From Furcasterigmium furcatum (lineage: Eukaryota; Ascomycota; Sordariomycetes; Glomerellales; Plectosphaerellaceae): a DNA stretch of 64,000 bases. Positions 1-10,709 of this stretch are shown one piece after another; the stretch's first letter is position 1, and every line of letters begins with the position of its first letter. Below the pieces are notes generated by a model. It did not search any database. It was not told the DNA's origin and saw only the letters and a list, made by a program, of their open reading frames with translations. A program made the position numbers and the translations under genes. The stretch covers positions 4,592,934-4,656,933 of the forward strand of contig BCIA01000001.1 of assembly GCA_001599815.1 (NCBI GenBank), given 5' to 3'.

Positions 1-1209
1 GAGACCAAGGTTCGGAGTCTTGACGACGTGGCTCGCGTCCGGGGAGCTGACCGAGAGACATCGGGGGCTGCAGTGCTGCAAACAAAGGGTCCATGGCAGT
101 AAGAGGTACTTTAATTGCCAATCTGCTTGGAAGTTCCAAATGTCATGGCGGTCGGAGAGGACTCGCGCATGTATCTGCAGTGGTAATTAAGCCACCGACG
201 TCCTTCATAAGTACTAGGTAGTGCCTTCCCGCGGCAGCTGAGGCTGGGCGGGCGGGCAAGAGGACGGGATGTTCCTGCGCTCCGTTGGCAACAAACGGCG
301 GTTTTAGGGGCTTGGGGGCGTCCTGCCCGCCCCGGCGCCCACAGAGGAAAGCGGCACCTGGAAAGCCGCAATGCCAGCCAGCAAATTATGGGGCCACAGC
401 CTCCCCGCTCGATCGCCTGCCTCGGGCTCTCCTTCCGTTTCAGCGGGAGAGAGAGCTCTGTTTGTCGGTCGCAAATAAGAATGCAGGCAAGATTCTGTCA
501 TGGGAACCGCACAGATGACGAGGGCGATGTCTACGCATCCGGTCTATCTACAGCCGTTGGGCGGCGCCAGCCACTGGCAGTCGCCGCCCGTGACGGAAGG
601 AGCCCCTGCCTGGGGGGCGACACAGGAACAGGGTGTGTCATGTGCTTCTCCGAGACGGCCGGGCGGCGCGGCAGACACGCCCGCGCTCCATCCCACTTTT
701 ATCCCTCGAAAAGCCAGAGCTGCCCCGGGCTGTCACCCCAAGAAGCAGTACAGCATCTCGGTCGGAACGGACGTGCACGACAGCATCACCAATTCGGTTG
801 TCCGGAGCGCGTCCAAGATACTCTCTAGGTTCTGTGCAAAACATATCCTGCTAGGTCCGCACTTCAGCACCGCTGCTCGGCCCTCCCCCGACGCGACACC
901 ACGTCCCGGAACTGGCAAACAGCCGACCGGGGCCTCTTCACCTTCGCTCCGCGCTCCTCCAGTTTGTCCGCCAAAAGGTTCCGCCTTGCGAGATCCCAAT
1001 CAAATCGTACCCCGCGTGGTCTGATTGCGTGACTTTGAGCCCAGGTTCTGGGAGGGACACAGTCTCGAGTCAAAAAAAGGATCCGACGACTGTCGCACCG
1101 TCAGCCCAGCTCAGCCCAGCGCCGCGGCGGCCGGACGGTGCAAACGCGCGAGTCGGCGGCCGACAAAGTCTGCCAACACCGAGTCGACGAGTCGACAACT
1201 GATCACCGG
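1..1209. other. Intergenic region upstream of the Zn2Cys6 factor gene
   Basis: No convincing gene is seen. Open frames here overlap on both strands, lack consistent codon bias and have no recognisable domains. A short repetition of CAGCCCAGCT near 1105-1122 is the only low-complexity feature noted. It probably contains distal promoter sequence of the downstream transcription factor. Confidence 0.5.
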
Positions 1210-1914
1210 CCTTTGAGAAGAGGCCCCTGGCAGTGCATTGCATCCCTCGAACTCCGAGGATTCTTCCATCAGAAAACTACCAACTATTTATCCATCCCCC
1301 CTTAACCCCGGCCTCCCGCGCGTCGTCGACTGTTCTCGCCCGGCCCCCCTCGCTCGCTCGCTCACCTGCGTTGCGCGCGCGCGCCCCCAGCTCCGGCTTC
1401 ATCACCCGATCCGCCCGTGCCTTGAGCCACCACCTGGGCCACTCCCAGGGCTCCACCCGCCCCCTAGCGTCCAGAAGGTCCGCCCGACCGTGTCGCCCTC
1501 AGGCTCCCGTTTCTGGAGCCCGTCTCCCTCCCACAACATTTTTTTCCCACCTCCTGCCCCCCGGCCTCCGTCCATTTTCTCTCCATCCTCCTCCCCCAGC
1601 CTGGACAATCTCATCGTCAACCACCGAGTTTATCGGCTACCAGCACCGACGCATCTCCCGACGACACCGGGATTCGTTCATCATCTCTGCGACCGTTGAT
1701 TCCACTAGGTTTCGTCATTTGCATCCCTTGACTCCGCGACCGACGCCCTCCGGAGTCCTCCGCCGCTTGCTCCGGCCTCACTCAACCAACACGCGCGTGC
1801 TCCAGTCCGTCGCGTCCTCCTCATCCATCACCATCCTCGGCCACCGACACCTTTCATCACTCGCAACCGGAAGCCAGCGTTGCTCGTCACTTTGAACTTG
1901 GGTTTTCCTATTCC
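1210..1914 (+). promoter_or_regulatory. Pyrimidine-rich proximal promoter and long 5' leader
   Basis: About 700 bases directly before the ATG at 1915 are strongly C/T-rich on the + strand, with many CCTCC, CTCGC and TCATC runs. Such pyrimidine-rich stretches flank the transcription start of regulatory genes in filamentous fungi. A long open frame through it (1233-1895) is a compositional by-product, as its product is a Pro/Ser/Arg/His-rich string without domains. I cannot place the transcription start; the leader role is inferred. Confidence 0.45.
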
Positions 1915-4672
1915 ATGTCTACTCCTCATCAGCCGGGCCTCACCTCATCACTCGAACGCGAAAAGGCCATGTCTTCCGGTGTGGTCCGCAGCACCGCCCT
2001 GAGGGCGGGCGGCGCCTGCGTACGCTGTCGCAAGGGCAAGACCAAGTGCGTCTACGAGAACGGCAGGGCGCCGTGCAAGAACTGTGCCAAGGGCTTGCAT
2101 GACTGCTATCTTCCCTCCGAGTCGATGGCCGCCGGAAGCTCTCCTGCGCGTCACACCGCCGTTCACCGACCTGCTCGTGAGAGCCTGCCGTCCGTGGGAA
2201 CCACCGACCCGCGGGCCGCGAACCTGAGCGCCATCCCGCCGCGAACTGCTCAGATCGGTGCTGTCGAGAAGTGAGTCGCGCCTCTTCCCTACTCAGTCTA
2301 CTCCGTCCCCTTTCCCATCCCCCTCCTGCCCACAGCCGTCGAGCGGCGCAAGGCATCATGCGTGCCGCGTCGCATGGTGGCGGTTTTTGGCCCGTCTTCT
2401 GCCTGGACCCCGGCCCCCTTTGCCCTGCATTTCCCCCGGTCTGTCCCTGTCGCCCTCCGGAGTGAGCCCTTCCTTTCGCGCAACACCCGGTCTCAGTTCT
2501 CGTACCTCCGAGTGGCTGCGCCGTCCGTCTCGCCATGATTCGCCCGCCCAGTTCCCCACCCAAAGTCATCTGCATCTCCCATCCCGACGACCTTCGCCTG
2601 CTCCGTTTCGGCCCCAGCGCTGAGATGGGCCAATCTCCCCGATCTGCCCGCCCACGAAAAATGGACCTCAGCTCCGAATCTCATTCGCTAACCACACACC
2701 TCCGCGCATAGGCTCACCTCCGAAATGATCGCGGAATGCGAACGCATCGTGAGCAGGACTTATCCTGCCTGTGTCGCCTTCCACAAGCCTACGTTCATCA
2801 CCCAGCTGAAGAACTCGTCCATCGAAGGTTCCCTCCTCTATGCTCTGCTGTCCTCTGCAGCTCGGTAAGTCGCATCCCCGTTTCATTCCCCCGTCCCTGT
2901 TGGTCCTCGGAGTCCGAGATCGATTTCGAGTGGGCCGCCCGGTCCGTCAGTCCCTCGGTTGTCTGTCATCCGCCGGACACCTCCCGACCGATCCCCCAGC
3001 ACCCCCCATGCCTTGGCTCGTATTCCATCCGGCCCACCCACTGACACCGATAACGCGTAGGAGCTCTCCCGTCCTCATCCGCCGTTATGGCGCGTCGGGT
3101 GGCGGCACTCATGCCGCCGAGCACTTCGCGCAGAAGGCCATGAACATCATCAACGCCAACTTGGATGCGCCCAGCCTTGCCGATATCCAGGCCATCTGCC
3201 TCGTCATCATCCATGAGTGGGGTTCGCGACAGGCTGTCCGTGCCTACATCTACCTTGGCCAGGCTGCACGCATGGTCCAGATGTACTGTGTGATGCACAG
3301 CCATCACAGCGACCCGGCTGGCGGCGACTTTCTTCAAGAGGAGTCTTTCCGCAGAGCCCTCTGGTTGCTCTACATCCTGGACTGCCTCCTGACGAGCCAT
3401 CCCGGCCGCCAGCCCGCCCTGTCGTCCGCAGATATTGCCGATGTCTCACTCCCCTGCTCGGACATGAACTTCGCCTTCGGCAACGCGGTCGTGGTCGAGA
3501 CACTCGCCAGGACCAACCCTTCTCGCCGATCTCCTGGTGCGCCTGCCGACATCGTTGGAGAGTTTGGCCAGATCATCCGCGCGACTCGCATCTGGCGCGA
3601 AGTCGTTCACATGCTCATGTCCGGGAACATGGATAACTTCAGTGAGCCCACGTGCAATGATCTGATGAACTCCATCGAGGATCTCAGGAGGGAGTTGCCA
3701 ATGCAGTTCATCGACAAGCCTGGTCAGATCCAGCTGCACATCACCATGGGCTCGGGCTTCACGTATGCCATGCTCCACTGCATGCTGCACTGCTCCTCCA
3801 TCTTCATCACTCGCCGACGGCTCCTGCAGTACGTCACTGCCCCCAACTTCAACCTTGAGAGCTGGCGCCACACGCCTCTGTGCCATGAAATCATCGACCG
3901 ACTCCTTACTTCATGCCACACCACCATCTCCATGTTGACCGCTCTCGAGGCTGGTTTCGACAAGGAGTCTATTCCCTGCTTCCCTGTCGTCATGCTGTTC
4001 TCGGCATTCACCGCCAGCGCCACCGTTGCCTACCTCTCCCTGAAGACTCTCACTCCCCCCAACGCAGTCGAGACAGCTGGCCACATCGTCCGCGACGGTC
4101 TTCGATTCATGCAGGACGGGGTCGACACCTGGCCCCTCATTGCCTCATGGCTGCGCCACCTCTCTGTCATGCAGCGAGTCCTCATCAGCGATGGTAACGG
4201 TTCCCTTGCTGGCTCTGCGGACCACTTGAACGCTGCATCCGTCAAGGATGATGCGTCCAACGCTGGGTCAAACAACCCTGACGCCATGGACTACGATCAC
4301 GGCTCGAACTCTGGGCAGGGCTCCCACCCACTTCCCAACGCCAGTGGCGGGTCGACTGGCGAGAATGGAAGGGAGAGCGAACCGCCTGCTCCCGCCCGCC
4401 GCCCAGGAGTCACCACTATCAACGGCAGCTCCGGCAGTGTTGGCACGCCGAATACTACCAGCCCCCCGCCCGCACAACCCGATGTCAAGCGCTCGCCTGA
4501 GTCGGTGACTGCGCCGCTTCCCAGCAATGGCACTTTCGAGCCTGCTCCCGAGCGTTCCGCCTCGGTCGCGCCCCAGATCCAAGACATGACCTCTGCCGAG
4601 CTTTGCATCGCATTCGAGCGCCAGCTTCTTGAGCTCGACGATCTCGCAGCCTTCATGGGCGGCGGTGTCTGA
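1915..4672 (+). CDS. Zn(II)2Cys6 transcription factor with fungal-specific regulatory domain
   Basis: Predicted nuclear DNA-binding regulator of 706 residues. Proposed exons: 1915-2270, 2712-2864, 3061-4672. Introns begin GTGAGT and GTAAGT, end TAG, and the codon phases match across both joints. The binuclear zinc cluster is complete: Cys 35, 38, 45, 54, 57 and 64 in the canonical C-x2-C-x6-C-x8-C-x2-C-x6-C spacing. The middle part, from the small exon 2 (KLTSEMIAECERI onward) through RALWLLYILDCLLTS, fits the Fungal_trans middle-homology domain. The C-terminal 170 residues are Ser/Gly/Pro/Asn-rich and probably disordered or activating. A second ATG in frame at 1969 is a possible alternative start. 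The first intron is long (441 bases) for this genome. The regulated pathway cannot be told from sequence; neighbouring genes give no clear hint. Confidence 0.9.
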
Positions 4673-5832
4673 GCGGCCAATCAGCGCCTGCGGGTACTGC
4701 TGTCACTTTCACAAACCTGAACTGTACTAGTATAGTAAGAGGTCGTGTCACGGTTGACGCGACTAGGCGTAGGCGTCTTCTGTTTTCGCACCACCATGCC
4801 GTGGAGTCTTCTCGGCTGGGACTCTTGGGCTTTTGGCAGCGCGAGGGCTATGTGTTATCTGAAATTGTGGGGTTATGAGGAACCAAAGTCCTGGGCTCTG
4901 GATCTCTGGTGGCGTTGAGAGCCTTGCCAATCTGGCTGGTTGATTTTGTTCTGGGGTGAGCTGGTTTTATGGGAGCGTTGTTCGTCGAGAAGAGGACCAG
5001 GCATGGTTCCTTCCGCCTGGGAGGCTGGACGTATCCAAAATACGGTGGCTCGGGCTACGACTCCCTTGAGGAGTTACGACTTTCCACGTGTAGGCAACAC
5101 GAAGCCTGTGTCTCGTGGAATATACCCTTTATCATTTCTGTTACCTCAGTTGGTTCCAACGTGCACAATCTGAAGACCGCCGGCCCTGCCGCCACTGGCT
5201 AATAACCCGACTACGGCAGCACCAGGTCATTGAGGTGACCAACAGCGAGTCGTCGAGAGGGCCTTTGGTTTGACTTGCGGTTATCTAGACCGACTATGAA
5301 GTCATTTTCGAACAGCATCCACTTTCTCGACCCCCGTGCATGTCATGAACTATTGACTGTTGACTGTGACTGGGTACAGAATGTCAGCAAGCTTGGCAGC
5401 TAATGATCGTCTCTCGGAGATTCACGTTGCTGGCTGCAAGCCGGGCTAACCTGGCGGCGATGCGCCCGCAGCACTTTTCCATAGCACTTCTAGTGCGAGG
5501 AACTCTGTCCGATATGCAGCGGCTCCAAGGCTTCTGCAGGTCCCTCCGCCCACGTTTCCGGAGTGAATCCGGCTATTGGCCCCGGGCCGTTAGTGGAGCC
5601 ATCCGCCGGCCACGGAGAGTGGGGAACAATTCGATCAATGACCCGCCGAACTGGATTCGTGATGGCTTCAGGATGGATCAGCACGTGGTCGACTGCCTTG
5701 CTAGGCGGAAGTAATCTGCCGGCTTGGAAGAGGACATAAGCTTTACAATGCCGCCTCCACGGGCCTGGGTTCTTGAAGGCCCTGTCACCGGCATCTCGTC
5801 TCTCCCCGTCGAAGCTCCTCCAGGTCGCCATC
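4673..5832. other. Intergenic region between the transcription factor and phosphoesterase genes
   Basis: About 1.16 kb holding the 3' end of the transcription factor transcript and the promoter of the phosphoesterase. Short open frames (for example 4940-5202 and 5403-5714) have no domain, no biased codon use and no splice partners, so I call no gene here. Confidence 0.5.
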
Positions 5833-7191
5833 ATGTTGTCCAAGGTCCTTTCGGTGCTCGCTCTTCCCGTCGTGGCTCTCGCCCTTGAGGGCGAGAACGG
5901 CCCCGGGCGCGCTCTCACCTTCCGTTGCGACGGTACTTTCCAGATCTCCATCATTGAGGATCTTCACTACGGAGAGGGTGAGTGATTGAGCTCCTCCTTT
6001 GAGTAACAACTCGCTGATATCAATCCAGCCCCGAGCAGCTACGGCGCCGTTCAGGATGCCCTGACGACCAAGACCATTGGAAAGCTCATGGACCACGAGC
6101 CGGAGACTGACTTCGTCGTCATCAACGGCGACATCATCTCCCGCGACAACGTGTTCTCGGCCAACACCACCGAGTACATCGACATGGCAGTTACCCCTCT
6201 CGTTGACCGTGGCCTGACCTGGGCCTCTCTCTACGGCAACCACGATCCCGGATACAACCGCTCTATCGAGGACATGCTCGCGCGCGAGCACCGCTGGCCC
6301 AACGCCCGCACTCGCTCCATGGTCCCCGACCCCCAGCGCGTCGGCGCCACTAACTACTACCTCCCCGTGTTTGCCGCCGACTGCCCCACGGGATGCGGGT
6401 GCACCCCCGAGCTGATCCTCTGGTTCTTCGACAGCCGCAGCGGCTTCGAGTACCAGAAGCTCGACGCCAAGGGCAACCGCATCGAGCGGCCCAAGTGGGT
6501 GGACGAGGATGTCGCCGAGTGGTTCGTCGCCGAGAACGAGCGCATCGTCGAGAAGTTCGGCAAGGTCATCCCGGCTATCACCTTCGTGCACATCCCCGTC
6601 GACGCGTTCCGCGCCATCCAGAAGGGCCCCGGCCCCGATCCCCACCGCAACCCCGGCATGAACGACATGGACGTCACCGGCCAGGCCGAGGGCTTCTGCT
6701 CCGACGGCGTCAAGAACGGCACCTGCGCGTACGGCGGCCAGGACGTCCCGTTCATGAAAGCCATCACCTCCACGCCCGGCATGATGGGCATGTTCAGCGC
6801 CCACATCCACGGCACCTCGTGGTGCTACAAGTGGACCAAGGACACGCTGCCCGGGTACCCCGTCCAGCCCGAGGGCGACGGCCTGAACATCTGCTTCGGC
6901 CAGCGCTCCGGATACGGCGGCAACGGCAACTGGGAGCGCGGCACGAGGAACCTGCTGCTGCGCCAGGACAAGCTCGCCAAGGGAGAGATTGACACCTGGA
7001 TCCGCCTCGAGTCGGGCGACACGGTTGGATCGGTCTCGCTGAACTCGACCTTCGGACAGGATGAGTACCCCGAGGTGCCGGTCCGCAAGACCTACTGCGA
7101 TGAGTGTAAGTCTCACCCCTGACCACCCCTGAGAGGCGCGCTGGCTGACTGTGTTGTAGGCCTGGTTCTTGGCAAGCCTCGCTCGGACTAG
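5833..7191 (+). CDS. Secreted calcineurin-like metallophosphoesterase
   Basis: Predicted 417-residue extracellular or secretory-pathway phosphoesterase. Exons: 5833-5977, 6029-7105, 7160-7191. The 51- and 54-base introns start GTGAGT and GTAAGT, and phases agree. It opens with a hydrophobic signal peptide (about residues 1-17). Metal-site motifs of the calcineurin-like fold are visible: Asp43-x-His45 in EDLHYGE, Gly-Asp at 82-83, Asn119-His120-Asp121 in LYGNHDP, and a late His-x-His in FSAHIHGT. The order and spacing resemble the fungal Dcr2-like branch, though here with a signal peptide. Substrate is unknown; a phosphomonoesterase or phosphodiesterase is likely. The start was chosen over an in-frame upstream CTG/ATG-less extension because it gives the signal peptide. 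The tiny last exon adds only ten codons plus the stop. Confidence 0.88.
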
Positions 7192-7308
7192 ACATCGAAA
7201 CTTTTGATGGCGAGATGTAGATAACTTCTAGTTATATGATTAAGCCAGACGGAATTTTGTACCAACGCCTGCCTACCCGCCTACCCGGGAAAATGAAAAG
7301 AAACCGTG

Positions 7309-8856
7309 CTACTCCGCAGTGTCCATGCTGTCTCGGCTGTCTATGCTCATCGCGTCCTCCGAGCTGTCTCTACCGTAGATTATGTCATCAGTCTCGTCGT
7401 CATTATAACATTGCATGACCTGCCCGATGAGCCCCTTTTCATAGGCCCAACGGTTTCGGTAGTGATCCCTGAAGTGGTGGGCTTCTCCTATCTCCTCGCC
7501 GTCGGAGTCATCCTCAAACGCGGAGTCGTCATGATGTCTGCTGGCGCAAGATGCCCCATGCATGCTCTCGTCATCGTCCTCGCTCTGCTCATCGCCCTCG
7601 TCGTTTTCTTCTTCATCATCGTCATCATCCTCTGCTTCTCCGTCCTCCTCGTCGTCTTCCCCGAGGTGGATGCGCCGCGGCTGGTGCTTGGCGAGCTCGC
7701 CGGCCGACGGCATGTCCCAGGCTACGGCTCGAAACTCGATGTCCGTGGCCTGGCTGGGCGGCGTCTCAGGAGAGTAGTCCGGTGATGACATTCGCAGACT
7801 GGCCCTCCTTGACTGACCTTGTGTTCTCGACAGTGACACGTCCTTCTGTCCCGCATCTCCGTTGAGGGAGTCATCCTCTAGGTAAATAGCAGAGTCGCCA
7901 ATTGACGTCTCCCCCTGCTTCATGGTGTAGTTCCCGTCCTTTGGAGAAGGTACCTGACTGAAGAGCGGCTTCTCGTCACGGGTCGATGCTGGAAAAGCCG
8001 ACTCGACACGTGCACGGGGCGATGCGGATGGTGTCGGGAGCACCTGGTTCCGTCCAGGGTCCTCAGAGGACGATCTCGACGACGGGGTACTGCCGCGTGT
8101 CGTCGGGGATGGGGCAGAATCCAAGGCCGCACGTTGGTTTCCTTGGTTCTGGTCTTGTTGGTTCGCCTCTTGTCGGTTCTCCGAACCCGACTGCGCTGCC
8201 AGTTAAATCTTAGTTTCGCATTCCCGGAAAGGGGCGAGAAGACTACGGGGGCACTCACTCATCACGGCCGCATCGAACTGTTCGAAGGGGAACAGTGCAT
8301 CCCACAGCTTCTTACACCGGATCCGCTCGTCGTGGGGCTTCTTGTGGTGAAGGTTTAGGTTTGTCAGAGCATCCGTCTGTACTTGATCGAGAAGGACGGG
8401 CTTGACGCCGGTCAACGGCTTTTGGATGGGGCTTGTCGTGGAGCAGTGGGCATGTCTCGCCTGAAACTCGGGCGCCTCTTTTGCTTTGGTGGTCCTATGC
8501 CGGCATCCGCGGCAGTTGTGAGAGAGGCTATGTGCGCGCACAATGTGCTCACTGCGAATATGGTTAGCTTAAATCTTTGATGCCGGGCAGGAATGGGATG
8601 GGGCAACTGACCGGAGCCGGTTCACGTTGGGGAACTGGCTATTGCACGACTTATATCGCGCGTGAAGCTTCGCCGCGTGGTGAGGGTCGCGGTGCTTGAA
8701 GAAGCATTTGAAAGTCAGGCTTTCATCTCCAGTGGATGATGAGCCGGATGTCGACTCCGTAGGGCTTCCTCGGCCGTCGATCCTCTCGGCAGGGGGAGAG
8801 TGGTAAGAGGCACGGCCGGCGGGCTGGGGCCGCTTTGCAACCTTTCCAGAGGCCAT
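7309..8856 (-). CDS. Fungal Cys/His-finger protein with acidic C-terminal region
   Basis: Predicted 474-residue, probably nuclear protein. Exons on the - strand: 8856-8612, 8551-8259, 8195-7309. Introns start GTCAGT and GTGAGT, and phases agree. Exon 1 runs into exon 2 to give a compact finger: Cys51, Cys71, His84 and His89, followed by Cys95 and Cys98. This resembles the fungal pattern in which a short C-x-n-C-x12-H-x4-H unit precedes a C-x2-C knuckle (HNCRGC). After a Gln/Asn-rich linker, the C-terminal half has a long Asp/Glu tract (about residues 370-420) and many Ser residues. Function is unknown; DNA/RNA or protein binding is an inference. It lies 117 bases from the convergent phosphoesterase stop. 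A spliced small gene ends only 25 bases upstream of its ATG, which has a good context (ACCATGG). Confidence 0.82.
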
Positions 8857-8881
8857 GGTTCCGTCTTTCGTGTAAGTCCGA

Positions 8882-9240
8882 TCAACTGGCGGAAGACGAC
8901 AAGGGCGAAGAAGGAGACGAGGGGTTCTGGTCAATGGTCTGGTCGACGAGGTTCAGGAACTTCTTGGCCAGCTGCTCGCGCTGGTGGATGGTGTCCGGGG
9001 TCTTGGAGCCGGCGGTGCCGTCGCGCCACAATCTCTCATGAACAGAGTATTCCGCCTCGAGCCAGCTCCCAAGCATGTAGGACGGGGAGCAGGAGGTCCG
9101 GACACTCTCGGTTGACTTGGATTCGGCGTTACTCCTGGATCGCAGCGTCGATGGTCAGCTTCAGCAGAGAGAAGGTAAGCGACCAATCAGAGGTTGCAAT
9201 TGAGAGAGGGAGTCAACACACACCAGCCGGTACAGGACAT
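8882..9240 (-). CDS. Small spliced gene of unknown function (89 residues)
   Basis: Two exons on the - strand: 9240-9224 (17 bases: ATG plus five codons) and 9134-8882. The 89-base intron begins GTGTGT, contains a GCTGAC branch-like site and ends CCAG; phase agrees (TG + G). The product is 89 residues. The central part (MLGSWLEAEYSVHERLW to LVDQTIDQ) looks amphipathic-helical, and a Ser/Pro tail ends it. Codon use is strongly C/G-ending from about 9010 to 8900, like neighbouring genes, which argues that it is translated. I recognise no family. An unspliced alternative starts at the ATG at 9076 (64 residues). It could be a long upstream ORF of the finger-protein mRNA, a separate overlapping gene or the first cistron of a bicistronic message. 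Confidence 0.55.
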
Positions 9241-9358
9241 TTCCAACTGGCGTAGCCAGAGAACAAGAGACGCGACCGGACAAATAGAACCTGGTTGATC
9301 GAGAGAGCTGTGGAAGAGGAGGGGGGAGAAGCTACGACTCGAGGAGTGCCCCGGGACG

Positions 9359-9365
9359 TTTTATA
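9359..9365 (-). promoter_or_regulatory. TATA-like box
   Basis: On the - strand the bases read TATAAAA, followed downstream by a C/T-rich stretch. It lies about 120 bases before the small gene's ATG at 9240 and about 500 before the finger-protein ATG. That position fits promotion of the small gene or a shared transcript. Inference from position only. Confidence 0.4.
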
Positions 9366-10709
9366 GCAATCGCCTACTGAGTCCTCACGGGGGCCGAGTA
9401 CTACGGATATCTCTTGGGAAAATCGCATCGACTCTGGCCTCCCATTGGATCCCGTCGCATTGGCAGAGGGCACCCATCATGGCCGGTAGTCGCGTGGTCG
9501 GCAAGGATGCTTGGGCGAATGAAGCGAGCGTGCAGCGAACTTGGCGGGCATATGTCCAATGCGGTGGTTATCCACCACACCACTGAGGCGTTGGATAGTT
9601 GCATCGGGCCACTGGGAGGGGCAGACCGCCATCTGGAGATCCTTCGGAGGGCGACGGACTGCCAGCCAAGCGGTTGACGCGAGACCGCAGCGCGGCCTGC
9701 CGCCGTTCTGCATGACCATTGTGCGTGCCAGCGCAGGCGGCGGGTGATGTCTCTAGAAGCCTGACATGACGCACGCAGGGATTTCGGGCTGGGATGCTGC
9801 GACTTTGACCGAAAGAGCTGATTCTCGGCCTGTGCGATGCCGCGGGATCAAAATCGCACGTCCGTCGGCACAGAGCAGAGAGGGAGAGAGACTCGAAAGG
9901 GGGGAGAATAGGGGCCAGGAGGGTGATTTGTCTGGCGCGAAGGTCCCCTTTTCCCTGAGAGTACAGAACGTGCAGTTTAGCTTCCATCCATTCAACCACC
10001 AAATCCCTCGCTCAGTCATCCATTCCCGAGATCATGGGAGAAGAAGCTGTGCGCTATTTGGGGAACGTCCCGGCGACGCTGACTGAGGGAATGGCGGGGC
10101 AGGGCGGGGTTCGAATTGCCGGCGCCCCACATTTCCGTCGCCCGTTCCCCGTGGCTTGGCACCCGGTGATGTCACCCCAGCATCCGGCCCCAGGTGCCGT
10201 ATTCCCGAGACCTGTACGGGCTAGCGATGTTCACGAGACATGATTCAACGGGGGGCACACGGAGACAACCACCCGAGTGAGTCGCAGAGCCCGTGGGAGC
10301 GGGAGAAACAAGCGCCAAAATAGCACCTCGCGCGGGCCGAATTGCTGGGCGAGGTGACATCGTCTAGCACGGATATGGTGCTTTTACACCACGGCATTTG
10401 GTGGAGGTCTGTCGCCAGGCCGTCATCAGAAACAAGCTTCGCAATAAGTCTAGTGATCAACATGCGCCAGGACTGTCAAGTCGCTGTCATGCTCGACGCG
10501 ACTCGGTTGAGACGGCACATGGCGCCAGACGAGTCTCTCACGAGTCGTACTCTGGGGTTTGCCCCCGGATGGGGACCCCAGACGCATGATGGGGAATAAA
10601 AGCCTTCAGATCCGCCTTGATGTCTGAGTAGAAGCTCAAGTGATCCTCGAACTCGAAGAGCTCACCTCTTTTCCTGCGCTGATCCAACTCATCGAACCCC
10701 TGTTTCAAC
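9366..10709. other. Divergent intergenic region before the Jen1-like transporter
   Basis: About 1.34 kb between the small - strand gene and the transporter. Overlapping open frames on both strands show no domains or consistent coding bias. It should hold the transporter promoter, but no specific site was identified with confidence. Confidence 0.5.

Noticed and set aside
1233..1895. Open frames of 150-220 residues in the leader of the transcription factor
   Set aside because: They are Pro/Ser/Arg/His-rich translations of a pyrimidine-rich leader, with no domain and frames that overlap each other.
5785..7116. A 443-residue open frame antisense to the phosphoesterase
   Set aside because: It mirrors the sense codon bias, and its translation is Val/Leu/Gly/Asp-rich without motifs.
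8850..8960. Fusion of the small 89-residue ORF to the finger protein by splicing
   Set aside because: No consensus donor exists before the small ORF's stop that could pair with an acceptor before or after the ATG at 8856 at a workable intron length.
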